A stretch of DNA of 64,000 nt, from NCBI GenBank assembly GCA_963785745.1, contig CAWAWR010000009.1, positions 124,001 to 188,000 of the forward strand, given 5' to 3'. Shown one piece after another: positions 1 through 8,665 of this stretch (its first letter is position 1; each line of letters starts with the position of its first letter). The notes beneath the pieces were generated by a model, which was not told where the DNA came from, ran no database searches, and saw nothing but the letters and a program-made list of their open reading frames with translations. The stretch is from VAZQ01 sp963785745 (GTDB taxonomy: Bacteria; Pseudomonadota; Alphaproteobacteria; Rhizobiales; Xanthobacteraceae). The position numbers were made by a program, and so were the translations under genes.

Positions 1-1
1 G

Positions 2-538
2 GGCTTCACCTTCGAGGAGGCGATCAAGGGCGGCGTGGTGCCGCGCAACTTCATCCCGTCGGTGGAGGAGGGCGTGCAGGACGCGCTCAAGCACGGCCCG
101 CTGGGATTCCAGGTCGTCGATGTGTCGGTAAAGCTTATCGACGGCTCCTATCACACGGTCGATTCCTCCGACATGGCGTTCCAGCTTGCCGGCCGCCTCG
201 CCATGCACGAGGGGTTGCCGCAATGCCAGCCGGTCCTGCTCGAGCCGATCTATACGGTCGACATCGTCTGCCCGTCGGAAGCGACCGCGAAGATGAATGC
301 GCTGATGTCGGGGCATCGCGGCCAGATCCTGGGTTTCGACACCCGGGAGGGCTGGAACGGCTGGGACATCGTGAAGGTGCAGATGCCGGAGGCGGAGATC
401 GGCAACCTCATCATCGAGGTGCGTTCGGCGACCGCCGGCGTCGGCAGCTTCACCTTCAAGTTCGACCACATGGCCGAGCTGACCGGCCGCACGGCGGACC
501 AGATCATCGCGGCGCGCAAGGCAGCCGCGGCGGCGTAA
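2..538 (+). CDS. Elongation factor G-like GTPase, C-terminal part (5' truncated by window edge)
   Basis: The open frame enters from the left edge and ends at a stop at 538, giving about 178 residues. They match the end of domain IV and all of domain V of EF-G/TetM-type translational GTPases: VVPRNFIPSVEEGVQDAL and GPLGFQVVDVSVKL are domain IV/EF-G-C signatures, followed by the LLEPIYTVDIVCP and SGHRGQI segment of domain V. Such proteins move tRNA and mRNA on the ribosome. Without the GTPase domain I cannot tell canonical FusA from the EF-G2-like paralogue; no str-operon gene follows, which leans towards a paralogue. A strong terminator lies just downstream. Confidence 0.85.
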   Translation, partial: GFTFEEAIKGGVVPRNFIPSVEEGVQDALKHGPLGFQVVDVSVKLIDGSYHTVDSSDMAFQLAGRLAMHEGLPQCQPVLLEPIYTVDIVCPSEATAKMNALMSGHRGQILGFDTREGWNGWDIVKVQMPEAEIGNLIIEVRSATAGVGSFTFKFDHMAELTGRTADQIIAARKAAAAA

Positions 539-574
539 GCGGTAGCGCGAGCGCAAGTTTCAACGGAAGCGAGT

Positions 575-601
575 GGCCCGGGCGTTGTCCCGGGCCTTTC
601 T
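575..601 (+). terminator. Rho-independent terminator of the EF-G-like gene
   Basis: GGCCCGGG (575-582), a six-base loop and CCCGGGCC (589-596) form a perfect 8-bp GC stem followed by TTTCT. It starts 36 bases after the stop codon, as expected for a factor-independent terminator. Confidence 0.85.
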
Positions 602-743
602 GTAATCGCGGCAACCAATCGCAAAGTATCCCGCAACTCGATTGCGGCGCGTTAACCGTATCGCCGCGTCTGCACCCTACTAGTTCCGCATCGCGAACAA
701 AAAGAATGCAGGGCGGACGCAACGGGAGTCGTGGCGGGTTTCA

Positions 744-1634
744 ATGCTGAAATCCTTGCGCCGGATGTTTGGGCCAAAGGAAGAAGCCGTGGTCGCGCCG
801 CCGGCCGACGGCAAGATCACGCTTGCCGACGTGCTCGCCCGCGGCTGGTTCGAGCTTTTTTATCAGCCGAAGATCGAGCTGCGGACCATGCGGCTCTACG
901 GCGCCGAGGCGCTGGTGCGCGCACGGCATCCGCAGCGCGGCGTCATCCCGCCCGGCGTGTTCCTGCCGGGTGCCGGCGAGGCCGACATGCTGGCGCTGAC
1001 CGAGCGCGTCATCCTCACCGCGCTCAGGGACTGGGAAGACTTCGCCGCCAACGGCCTGTCGCTGAAGATCGCGGTCAATGTGCCGGTCTCCGCGCTGATC
1101 AAGCTGCCGATCGGCGCGATGGTGCGTGAGAATCGGCCGGCGGCGGAAAGCTGGCCAGGCCTCATCATGGAAGTGACCGAGGACGAGATCATCGGCGACC
1201 TCAAGCTTGCCAACGATGCCGCCGAACAACTCTGCGCCGCGCACTGCTCGCTGGCGCTCGACGATTTTGGCGCCGGTTATTCTTCGATCGCGCGACTCAA
1301 GCAGCTTCCGTTCAGCGAGCTCAAGATCGACCGCGCCTATGTCATCAATTGCCATACCGATCGCGTGAATGCCGGGCTGTGCGAGGTGTTCGTCGAGCTT
1401 GCCAAGCGCTTCGGCCTCAAGACCGTGGCGGAAGGCATCGAGCTCATGCACGAGAGCCACAAGCTGCAGGCGATCGGTTGCGACGTCGGGCAGGGCTACC
1501 TCTACGCCAAGCCGATGCCGAAGGCGCAGCTTATCGGCGCCATGCGCCGCCGGCTGGTCGGCGGCGCGCCGCTGCCGGTGCCGATGCCCAAGCGCCGGCT
1601 CTCGGGGCTGATTGCGGGGCTGGGCGGGGGCTAA
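744..1634 (+). CDS. EAL-domain cyclic-di-GMP phosphodiesterase
   Basis: This 296-residue cytoplasmic protein is almost entirely one EAL domain, which hydrolyses c-di-GMP to pGpG. The catalytic set looks complete: the EAL glutamate E55 in GAEALVR, N112 in VNVPVSAL, E143 in MEVTEDE, D173/D174 in LDDFGAGYSS, K194 and D196 in LKIDRAYV, E230 in VAEGIE and Q250 in GQGYLYAKPMP. I therefore expect activity. It has no GGDEF, PAS or receiver domain and no membrane segment, so its input is unknown. The 35-residue N-terminal lead is basic and then low complexity. It appears monocistronic. Confidence 0.9.
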   Translation: MLKSLRRMFGPKEEAVVAPPADGKITLADVLARGWFELFYQPKIELRTMRLYGAEALVRARHPQRGVIPPGVFLPGAGEADMLALTERVILTALRDWEDFAANGLSLKIAVNVPVSALIKLPIGAMVRENRPAAESWPGLIMEVTEDEIIGDLKLANDAAEQLCAAHCSLALDDFGAGYSSIARLKQLPFSELKIDRAYVINCHTDRVNAGLCEVFVELAKRFGLKTVAEGIELMHESHKLQAIGCDVGQGYLYAKPMPKAQLIGAMRRRLVGGAPLPVPMPKRRLSGLIAGLGGG

Positions 1635-1738
1635 CCGTCGCACCTTCCAAAGTCGCCTCACGTTTCCATCCCGCATCTGTGACTTGCGGGTGATCGCATG
1701 GACTCGTACTTCTCTTGGCAACCGACCGGAGGATCGCC

Positions 1739-2701
1739 ATGCATGTCATCCGCCGCCGTGGCTGGGAAATTCCCGAACGCGAGGCCACGCCCGAGCACAT
1801 TTTCCTGAACCGCCGCACCTTCCTGGCCGGGTCGGGCGCCGCCGCGCTGGCGATGTCGCCCGAGCTTGCCGCGGCGCAGCGTGTGACCGACGTGCCAGAT
1901 CCGAGCCTCAGTCTCTATCCGGCCAAGCGCAACGACAAGTTCGGTCTCGACCGGCCGGTGACCGACGAGAAGATCAACACCAACTACAACAATTTCTACG
2001 AATTCGGTTCGACCAAGCAGATCGCGCGGGCGGCGCAGGCGCTCAAGCTGCGGCCCTGGCAGGTCAAGCTCGACGGCATGGTTGAGAAGGAGCAGCTGAT
2101 CGATATCGACGACCTCTTGAAAAAGGTCGGGCTCGAGGAGCGCCTCTATCGCATGCGCTGCGTCGAGGCCTGGTCGATGTCGGTGCCGTGGACAGGTTTC
2201 GCGATGGCGAAGCTGGTCGAGATGGCGCGGCCGCTGTCGTCGGCGAAATACGTGCGGATGGAGACATTCAACGACCCCTCGACTGCGCCGGGGCAGCGCC
2301 AGCGCTGGCATCCGTGGCCCTATGTGGAAGGGCTGACCATGGCCGAGGCGACCAACGAGCTCACCTTCATGGTGACGGGCGCCTACGGCAAGCCGGTGAA
2401 GCAAATGGGCGCTCCGATCCGTCTGGCGGCGCCGTGGAAGTACGGCTTCAAGTCGGTCAAGTCGATCGTGAAGTTCACCTTCACCGACCAGCGGCCGAAG
2501 TCGTTCTGGGAAGCGCTGCAGGCGACCGAATATGGCTTCTGGGCCAACGTCAATCCGCAAGTGGCGCATCCGCGCTGGAGCCAGGCGACCGAGGAAGTCA
2601 TCGGCACCAACGAACGTAAGCCGACGCTCTTGTTCAACGGCTACGGCGAATACGTCGCCGAGATGTACAAGGGCCTGGAGAAAGAGCGCCTGTGGGCGTG
2701 A
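1739..2701 (+). CDS. msrP: Protein-methionine-sulfoxide reductase catalytic subunit MsrP (YedY)
   Basis: This molybdopterin enzyme reduces methionine sulfoxide in periplasmic proteins. The 320-residue protein has a twin-arginine signal (NRRTFLAG, RR at about 25-26) followed by a hydrophobic stretch and a signal-peptidase-like ASPELAAAQ region, so it is Tat-exported. The molybdenum-binding cysteine is C141 in RMRCVEAWSMSVPW, and WKYGFKS and FTFTDQRP are family signatures. I chose the ATG at 1739 because CCGGAGG lies six bases upstream; an in-frame TTG at 1715 has no such site. The usual partner, the haem membrane protein MsrQ, does not follow; the next gene is convergent tctA. Confidence 0.92.
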   Translation: MHVIRRRGWEIPEREATPEHIFLNRRTFLAGSGAAALAMSPELAAAQRVTDVPDPSLSLYPAKRNDKFGLDRPVTDEKINTNYNNFYEFGSTKQIARAAQALKLRPWQVKLDGMVEKEQLIDIDDLLKKVGLEERLYRMRCVEAWSMSVPWTGFAMAKLVEMARPLSSAKYVRMETFNDPSTAPGQRQRWHPWPYVEGLTMAEATNELTFMVTGAYGKPVKQMGAPIRLAAPWKYGFKSVKSIVKFTFTDQRPKSFWEALQATEYGFWANVNPQVAHPRWSQATEEVIGTNERKPTLLFNGYGEYVAEMYKGLEKERLWA

Positions 2702-2714
2702 CGCGCTGAAGCGG

Positions 2715-4238
2715 CTACTTGCCGTCGCCCGCCTCGACCTCCGCGAGCTTGCCGCGCCAATCGCGCGTGACCGCCGAGATGGCGGCGAGCGCGAGCAATG
2801 CGGCGCTGATGAGCAGCAGCACCAGCGCGATCGGCCGCTCCAGGAAAATTGCCCAGGTGCCGTCCGACATGATCAGCGACTGGCGCAGCGACATCTCGAA
2901 GATCGGCGCGATCACGAGCCCGAGCACCAGCGGCGCGGGATCGAAGCCGAATTTCTTCAGCGCATAGCCGACCACGCCGAAGATCAGCATGATCCACACG
3001 TCGACGATCGAGTGGTTCACCTCGTACACGCCGATCACGCAGAACATGACGATCAGCGGATAGAGATAGGCGTAGGGAATCCGCAAAAGATTCACGAACA
3101 CGCCGACCAGCGGCAGGTTGAGCACCAGCAGCATCAGGTTGCCGACATACATCGACGCGACGAAGCCCCAGAACACGTTGGGATGATCGTTGACCAGGTT
3201 CGGCCCGGGCGGGACGCCGTGGATGAGCAGCGCCGCCATCAGCACCGCGATCACCGGTCCGGTCGGCAGCCCGAGCGCGAGCATCGGCACGAACGCGCCG
3301 GTCGAGGCCGCGTTGTTGGCCGCTTCCGGTCCGGCGACGCCCGCGACCGCGCCCTTGCCGAACTGCTCCGGATGGCGCGACAGCTTCTTTTCCAGCGCAT
3401 AGGAGATGAAGCTCGAGATGATGTGCGCGGAGCCCGGGATGATACCGATCAGGAAACCGAGCACCGAGCCGCGCGCGATCGGGAATGCCGATTGCCGCCA
3501 TTCCTCACGGGTCGGCCAAAGCTCGCGCAGCTTCGGGCTGGTGACGTTGCCGGCGACCTGGCGGCTGGGCGTCGACAGCAATTCGCCCAGTCCGAACAGG
3601 CCGACCGCGACCGGCACGATGCCGATGCCGTCGCCGAGCTCGGAGATCCCGAACGAATAGCGGAAATGGCCGGTCATCATGTCGATGCCGATGGTGCCGA
3701 GCAGCAGGCCGAGCGCCGCCATCAACAATGTTCGGACCAGCGACGTCGTCGACATATAGGCGAGGAAGATCAGGCCGAGCACCAGCAGCGCGGTGTATTC
3801 CGGCGGGCCGAAGCGGAGCGCGAAGGCGGCGAGCGGCGGCGCCACCAGCGTGAGCACGATGACGCCGAAGGTGCCGGCGATGAACGAGCCGACCGCGGCG
3901 ATGCAGAGCGCGGCGCCGGCGCGGCCCTTCCTCGCCATCGCGTTGCCGTCGATGCAGGTCATCACCGACGCGGCTTCGCCCGGGATGCGCAGCAGGATCG
4001 ACGTGGTCGAGCCGCCGTATTGCGAGCCGTAATAGATGCCGGCGAGCATCACGATCGCCTTGGTGGCGTCGAGGCCGAAGGTCAGCGGCAAGAGGATGGA
4101 GATGCCGGCGAGGGGGCCGATACCGGGCAGCATGCCGACCAGCGTGCCGACGACACATCCCAGGAACGCGAACCACAGCACGTCCGGCCGCAGCGCGACC
4201 GAGAAACCGAGCATGAGACTGTCGAGGACGGTTTCCAC
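2715..4238 (-). CDS. tctA: Tripartite tricarboxylate transporter permease, large subunit (TctA)
   Basis: This 507-residue integral membrane protein is the large, roughly twelve-helix permease of TTT-family secondary transporters, which import organic acids handed over by a periplasmic receptor. Family signatures are the N-terminal GMLPGIGPLAGISILLPLTF, then YGSQYGGSTTSILLRIPGE, the repeat-related FGVIVLTLVAPPLAAFALRF, and LPTGPVIAVLMAAL. The start is GTG, two bases after the tctB stop, so translation is probably coupled. It is the last gene of the minus-strand operon receptor-receptor-(DUF559)-tctB-tctA. The substrate cannot be read from the sequence. Confidence 0.95.
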   Translation of the reverse strand: METVLDSLMLGFSVALRPDVLWFAFLGCVVGTLVGMLPGIGPLAGISILLPLTFGLDATKAIVMLAGIYYGSQYGGSTTSILLRIPGEAASVMTCIDGNAMARKGRAGAALCIAAVGSFIAGTFGVIVLTLVAPPLAAFALRFGPPEYTALLVLGLIFLAYMSTTSLVRTLLMAALGLLLGTIGIDMMTGHFRYSFGISELGDGIGIVPVAVGLFGLGELLSTPSRQVAGNVTSPKLRELWPTREEWRQSAFPIARGSVLGFLIGIIPGSAHIISSFISYALEKKLSRHPEQFGKGAVAGVAGPEAANNAASTGAFVPMLALGLPTGPVIAVLMAALLIHGVPPGPNLVNDHPNVFWGFVASMYVGNLMLLVLNLPLVGVFVNLLRIPYAYLYPLIVMFCVIGVYEVNHSIVDVWIMLIFGVVGYALKKFGFDPAPLVLGLVIAPIFEMSLRQSLIMSDGTWAIFLERPIALVLLLISAALLALAAISAVTRDWRGKLAEVEAGDGK

Positions 4239-4240
4239 GA

Positions 4241-4686
4241 TCAGAACCAGAGCACGCCGCGTTCGAGCGGCGCCTTGAGCGCCTTGCCGAACAGCCAGTA
4301 GGCGAACAGTGTCAGCCCGATGCTATAGGCCGCCGCGATCAGGGCGTTGCGGCGCTCGACCACGACCAGCAGCGTGAACACCAGCAGCGACATGGTGACG
4401 AGGAAGCCGAGCCGTTGATAGGCGTAGATGCCGGCTGCCGTGATCAGCACCACCAGCAGCGCATGCCAGCGGTCGCTCCAGTCGATCTCGGCGAGCCGCT
4501 GGCTGGTGTGGCCGACGGCGAGGATCGCCCCCGCAAGCGCCATCATCAGGCCCGCCATCAGCTTCGGCAGCATGCCGGCGCCGGGCGATGAGATCGTGCC
4601 GAACGGCAGGTCGCCGCTCAGCGCGAAGACAAGGACGCCGAGCGAATGAAGAACAGGCTGGCGGCGTGATCCGCGCGGAGGGTCAT
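4241..4686 (-). CDS. tctB: Tripartite tricarboxylate transporter small permease TctB (frameshifted near N terminus)
   Basis: The small four-helix subunit of the TTT permease. The conserved body (SLGVLVFALSGDLPFGTISSPGAGMLPKL to the end) is in one frame, but the natural start, ATG at 4686 with GGAGA eight bases upstream, reads MTLRADHAASLFFI in another frame that soon stops. The two join at about 4645-4652, so one or two bases are missing or added there. Read across the break, the protein is about 148 residues with the normal first helix. An upstream start in the body frame would give an unnatural, charged N terminus, so I reject it. Its ATG overlaps the DUF559 stop (ATGA). Confidence 0.8.
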
Positions 4687-5186
4687 AGTTGCTTCTCCGC
4701 TCGGCCCGCGACTTCGGCTGCGGTTTCAGTCGTTGTTGTTTTTCGAATTGATGCCGCAGGTTGGCCCCTCCTCCCACGCGCAGCGTGGCGGGGAGGGGTC
4801 GGGGGTGGGGGGGCTGCGCTCACCGCGTCATCGAGCGCTGATTGAATCCCGCTTAGTACGCCGTCGATGTTGGTCAACACATCATTGTTCCAGAATCGCA
4901 GCACGCGATAGCCGCGTGAATTGAGAAATTCGGTTCGAACGGCATCATTATCCCTTTGATGCGGATGTCCATGCTGTCCGCCATCCAGTTCGATGACGAG
5001 CCGCAAATCATGACAGGCGAAGTCTACATAATACGGCCCAATCGTTGCCTGCCGGCGAAAATGCGACCGCGCCGGAGCGACACGACGGAGATGCCACCAC
5101 AGTTTTCGTTCGGCCGTTGTCGTATTGAGACGAAGATTGCGTGCGCGCGGAATGCGCGTGTCCTGCTCGCGAGGTTTGCGCTCCAT
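4683..5186 (-). CDS. DUF559 (Vsr/restriction-endonuclease-fold) domain protein
   Basis: The 167-residue product carries a complete DUF559 domain in its first ~120 residues: RARNLRLNTTTAERKLWWHL, then FRRQATIGPYYVDFACHDLRLVIELDGGQH and GYRVLRFWNNDVL. The E-L-D-G-x-Q-H stretch and the acidic and basic residues around it correspond to the metal-binding core of Vsr-like nucleases. The last ~45 residues (AAPPPPTPPRHAARGR and after) come from reading into a G-rich palindrome, so the true domain probably ends near residue 120. The gene sits inside a transporter operon, between tctC-type and tctB genes, flanked by inverted copies of one repeat. Substrate and role are unknown. Confidence 0.78.
   Translation of the reverse strand: MERKPREQDTRIPRARNLRLNTTTAERKLWWHLRRVAPARSHFRRQATIGPYYVDFACHDLRLVIELDGGQHGHPHQRDNDAVRTEFLNSRGYRVLRFWNNDVLTNIDGVLSGIQSALDDAVSAAPPPPTPPRHAARGRRGQPAASIRKTTTTETAAEVAGRAEKQL
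4764..4816 (+). repeat. G-rich palindromic repeat, copy A (left flank of DUF559 gene)
   Basis: A short hairpin (CCCACGCGCAGCGTGG type) is followed by a purine-rich tail. Bases 4787-4812 are identical over 26 bases to the reverse complement of 5201-5226, so copies A and B form an inverted pair around the DUF559 gene. The same family recurs at 20551-20682. Confidence 0.85.
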
Positions 5187-5198
5187 TGCCAAATTCAG

Positions 5199-5248
5199 CG
5201 CCCCCCACCCCCGACCCCTCCCCGCCGCTTCGCGGGGGGAGGGGAGTC
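5199..5248 (-). repeat. G-rich palindromic repeat, copy B (right flank of DUF559 gene)
   Basis: Inverted partner of copy A. The pyrimidine-rich half (5201-5226) is followed by a hairpin CCCCGCCGCTTCGCGGGG. The DUF559 start codon at 5186 lies only 13 bases inside this copy. Confidence 0.85.
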
Positions 5249-5308
5249 GCGGCGTCCTGCGTCCGTTACGTTCCAACAACAGCGAGCCGTACAAGAGGCA
5301 GGTGTGGT

Positions 5309-6292
5309 CTAACCCGCTACCTTGCCGATCGACTGCACGGCGTCGTCCGACCGCTTGCCGTCCTCGTTCCAGAACCTCGTGAAGTCCGCCGCATTGAGAT
5401 ACGTCGGTTCGAGGCCGATCTTGATGATCGCGTCCGCGAACTGCGCCGTAGCAGCGGCCTTGTCGAGGGCGCCGGCGAGCGTCGCGACGATCGGGGCCGG
5501 TGTCCCCTTGGGGGCGAAGATGCCGACCCACAGGTAGTAGGTGAGATCATAGCCGAGCTCTTTCAACGTCGGCACGTCAGGAAGCGCTTTTGATCGCTGT
5601 ATGCCGAAGTTCGCCAGCGCCCGCAACTTGCCGGACTTGACGTGCTGGATCGACGCCAACACGGTCTGGGTGCTCGCATGGGCATTGTTGCCGAGCATCG
5701 CCGTGATCGCCGGTCCGCCGCCGGCGGTCGGCAGGTGCCGCATCTTGGGCAGACCCGCCGCCTTTTCCAGCATCGCTACCGGCAGGTGGCTGGCGCCATA
5801 GAGGCCGCCGGAACTGTAGACGATCTGGCCGGGGCGCTTCTTGGCGTCGGCGACAAAGTCCTGGAACGTCTTGAATGGCTGCTGCTCGTTGACCAGCAGC
5901 AGGACCGGATCGGCTGCGAGCCGGGCCAGCGGAATGAAGTCGGCACGGGTCGTCTTCGGCGGCCGGTCGAACAGTTTGTCGACCTCAGCGTAGCTCGCGA
6001 GCCCGTTGTTGTGTGAGAGCAGCGAGTAGCCGTCCGGCCTGGCGCTGGCGGCAACCTGCGCTCCGACGGCGCCCGCGGCCCCGGCTTTGGTGTCCACCAC
6101 GACCGGTTGCTTGACGATGGTTTCGAGCGCGATGGCCATCGGCCGGGTGACCAGATCATTGGCGCCGCCGGGCGGAAACGCGTTGATGATGGTGATGGTC
6201 CGGGACGGGAAAGCATCCTGGGCGCGCGCCTCGCCGGATCCAATGGCGGCGGCCGAGGCGGCGGCGCCGATAACGAATTGTCGTCGATCCAT
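5309..6292 (-). CDS. TTT-family periplasmic substrate-binding receptor (TctC/Bug)
   Basis: This 327-residue exported binding protein has an N-terminal signal (MDRRQFVIGAAASAAAIGSGEARAQ; RR motif, then alanine-rich core and cleavage near ARA-Q), followed by the Bug-family PSRTITIINAFPPGGANDLV loop. The fold is a two-domain periplasmic clamp that brings carboxylates or similar small anions to TctAB. It is the nearer of two tandem receptors upstream of tctB/tctA, separated from tctB by the DUF559 element. It ends in the same VQSIGKVAG tail as its neighbour, so the pair arose by tandem duplication. The ligand is unknown. Confidence 0.92.
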   Translation of the reverse strand: MDRRQFVIGAAASAAAIGSGEARAQDAFPSRTITIINAFPPGGANDLVTRPMAIALETIVKQPVVVDTKAGAAGAVGAQVAASARPDGYSLLSHNNGLASYAEVDKLFDRPPKTTRADFIPLARLAADPVLLLVNEQQPFKTFQDFVADAKKRPGQIVYSSGGLYGASHLPVAMLEKAAGLPKMRHLPTAGGGPAITAMLGNNAHASTQTVLASIQHVKSGKLRALANFGIQRSKALPDVPTLKELGYDLTYYLWVGIFAPKGTPAPIVATLAGALDKAAATAQFADAIIKIGLEPTYLNAADFTRFWNEDGKRSDDAVQSIGKVAG

Positions 6293-6304
6293 GGTGACCT
6301 CCCG

Positions 6305-7300
6305 TTAGCCCGCAACTTTGCCGATCGACTGCACGGCGGCCTCGACCCGCTTGGCGTCGACATCCCAGAATTTCGCGAACTCCGGTTGGTCGAGATAAGC
6401 GACCATGTCGCCGAGATTGTCGATCGCCTTGCCGAACGCCGGCGCGGAAACCGCCTGCTTGGCGTCGGCGCGCAGCTTCTTCACGATCGCATCGGGCGTG
6501 CCCTTCGGCGCAAACAGGCCGACCCAGAGCGAGAACTCGATGTCGTAGCCGAGCTCCTTCATGGTCGGCACATCCGGCATCGACGCGGCGCGCTTCGAGG
6601 AGAAGCAGGCGAGCGCCTTGACCTTGCCGGCCTTGGCCTGCGCATTGGCGGCCGCGATCGACGACACGAGCACCTGCGCATTATTGCCGAGGATCGCATT
6701 CAGCGCCGGTCCGCCGCCGGCCGTCGGCAAATGACGCATCTGGATGCCGGCGGCCTGCATGAACAGCGCGGCCGGTAGATGCAGCGCTCCGTAGAGCCCC
6801 GACGACGAGAAGATCAATCCGTTCGGGCGCTTCTTGGCGTCTTCGACCAGCTCCTTCAGGTTCTGATACGGCTGCTTGTCGTTGACGACAAGCACCATCG
6901 GACCTTCGGTGAAGCGCGCGATCGGGATGAAGCTGTCGCGGGTGAACTTCGGCTCGCGGCCGAACAGCTTGTCGACCTCGGCGAAGCCGGAAATCGAAAC
7001 GATGTGCAGCAGCAGCGTATAGCCATCCGGCTTCGCCGCGGCGACGAACTGCGCGCCGACAGCGCCGGCGGCGCCGGGCTTGGTCTCGACCAGTGCCGGC
7101 TGCTTCAGGAACGGCTCGATCGCCGCTGCGAACGGACGTCCGACGACGTCGGTCGCGCCTCCGGGCGGAAACGGATTGACGAACGTCACCGGCCGTGAGG
7201 GATAAGCGTCTTGAGCAGATGCAGGCGTGGTGGCAAGCGTTGCGGCTGCGGCGGCCGTGCCCACAACAAAGCTGCGCCGGTCGATGTTGCGCTGGTCCAT
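6305..7300 (-). CDS. TTT-family periplasmic substrate-binding receptor (TctC/Bug), tandem paralogue
   Basis: A 331-residue paralogue of the preceding receptor and the first gene of the minus-strand TTT operon, 12 bases from the next start. Its signal has a twin-arginine look (DRRSFVVGTAAAAATLA, cleavage near ASA-Q). Bug motifs are PSRPVTFVNPFPPGGATDVV near the mature N terminus and LRHLPTAGGGPALNAILGNN-like text in mid-protein. Two receptors for one permease suggest two ligands or two affinities. A GGAGG-like site precedes the ATG. Confidence 0.92.
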   Translation of the reverse strand: MDQRNIDRRSFVVGTAAAAATLATTPASAQDAYPSRPVTFVNPFPPGGATDVVGRPFAAAIEPFLKQPALVETKPGAAGAVGAQFVAAAKPDGYTLLLHIVSISGFAEVDKLFGREPKFTRDSFIPIARFTEGPMVLVVNDKQPYQNLKELVEDAKKRPNGLIFSSSGLYGALHLPAALFMQAAGIQMRHLPTAGGGPALNAILGNNAQVLVSSIAAANAQAKAGKVKALACFSSKRAASMPDVPTMKELGYDIEFSLWVGLFAPKGTPDAIVKKLRADAKQAVSAPAFGKAIDNLGDMVAYLDQPEFAKFWDVDAKRVEAAVQSIGKVAG

Positions 7301-7447
7301 GACTTCCTCCGAAAGCGGCCGTGAAGGGCCTGTTGTATGGTTGGCGCGATGCTATCGGGGGACGCAAAGGGGGGCAACCGCACATCCCCCGCAATGGCGC
7401 GGCATTTCGGCATGATTTTTCGACGGATCGCAGGGAACACCTAGACC

Positions 7448-8665
7448 TTGAACGCAACGTCACATCGGCGCGCTTTGGTGATCGGCGGGTCCATGAGCGG
7501 CCTGTTCGCCGCCATCCTGTTGCGGCGCGCGGGATGGGAGGCCGACATCTACGAGCGCGTCGATGTCGGGCTCATCGGCCGCGGCGCCGGCATCGTCACG
7601 CATGAGGAAATGCGCGCGGTGCTGCGCGCGGCGGGCTGCGATCCAAGCAAGGATCTCGGCGTCGACGTCACCATGCGGCGGACGCTCGACCGCTCGGGCG
7701 CGGTGGCCGGCGATTTCGTCTGTCCGCAGACGCTCACGTCGTGGGACCGCGTGTTCCGCATGTTGCGGCAGGAATTTCCCGACGCGCACTATCACATCGG
7801 CAAGGAGCTGCAGCGCGTCGAGCAGACCGGCGACCGCGTGGTCGCGCATTTCGCCGACGGCAGCTCCGCCGCGGGCGATCTCCTGGTCGGCGCCGACGGC
7901 TTCCGCTCCAACGTGCGCGCCGAGGTGCTGCCCGAGGTGAAACCGCTCTATGCCGGCTACATCGCCTGGCGCGGGCTCGTCGACGAGAGCGCGCTGCCGG
8001 CAAAGGTGCATGCCGACATCTTCGACGCCATGGTCTTCGGCCTGCCGCCGAACGAGCAGTTCATCAGCTATCCGGTCGCCGGTCGCGACAACGATCTGCG
8101 GCCCGGACACCGCCGCTGCAATTTCGTCTGGTATCGTCCGGCCGACGAGGCGACCGAAATGCGTCGCCTGCTCACCGATCCCAGCGGGACGTTCCATGCG
8201 CTCGGCATCCCGCCGCCGCTGGTGCGCGCCGAGGTCATTGCCTCACTGCGCGAAAACTCACGCACGTTGTTGGCGCCGCAGCTCGACGCAATCGTGAGCC
8301 TGACGCCGCAACCGTTCCTGCAGCCGATCTTCGACGTCGAGACCCCGCGCATGGCGGTTGGGCGGGTCGCGATCATCGGCGACGCCGCCTTCCTGGCGCG
8401 GCCGCATGTCGCTGCCGGCGTCACCAAGGCCGCGGAGGATGCGATGGCGCTCGCCGATGCGTTGCGCGCGCACGACGATATCGCAGGGGCGCTCGCCGCC
8501 TTCGAGCGGGAACGCATTCCAGCCAACCGGCGCATCATGGAGCGCGGCCGCGAGCTCGGCGGCTATCTGCAGCCGCATCTGCTGACGCCCACTGCGCTCG
8601 CGGCGGCCGAACGCCATCACACGCCGGCCGCGATCATGTCGGAAATCGCCGTGCTGGATTTTTAA
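7448..8665 (+). CDS. FAD-dependent aromatic-ring monooxygenase (PHBH fold)
   Basis: A 405-residue class A flavoprotein monooxygenase. The N-terminal dinucleotide fold reads ALVIGGSMSGLFAAILLRRA (a G-x-G-x-x-G variant), followed by an acidic residue in YERV; DLLVGADGFRSNVR is the DG motif and RVAIIGDAAFLARPHVAAG the GD motif near residue 300. Such enzymes hydroxylate aromatic or N-heteroaromatic acids with NAD(P)H and O2; 2,6-dihydroxypyridine 3-hydroxylase and salicylate hydroxylase are the closest types I recognise, but the substrate is not determined. The start is TTG with a weak AGGGA upstream. It is convergent with the next gene, overlapping it by four bases. Confidence 0.88.
   Translation: MNATSHRRALVIGGSMSGLFAAILLRRAGWEADIYERVDVGLIGRGAGIVTHEEMRAVLRAAGCDPSKDLGVDVTMRRTLDRSGAVAGDFVCPQTLTSWDRVFRMLRQEFPDAHYHIGKELQRVEQTGDRVVAHFADGSSAAGDLLVGADGFRSNVRAEVLPEVKPLYAGYIAWRGLVDESALPAKVHADIFDAMVFGLPPNEQFISYPVAGRDNDLRPGHRRCNFVWYRPADEATEMRRLLTDPSGTFHALGIPPPLVRAEVIASLRENSRTLLAPQLDAIVSLTPQPFLQPIFDVETPRMAVGRVAIIGDAAFLARPHVAAGVTKAAEDAMALADALRAHDDIAGALAAFERERIPANRRIMERGRELGGYLQPHLLTPTALAAAERHHTPAAIMSEIAVLDF

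Noticed and set aside
2532..4301. Long plus-strand open frame of 589 codons opposite tctA
   Set aside because: It is the antisense shadow of tctA: very rich in Arg, Asp, Glu and His, with no domain and no ribosome site. The minus-strand reading has clear TctA motifs.
4764..5248. CRISPR-like or direct-repeat array around the DUF559 gene
   Set aside because: The copies are only two, inverted, and separated by a gene; no regular spacers.
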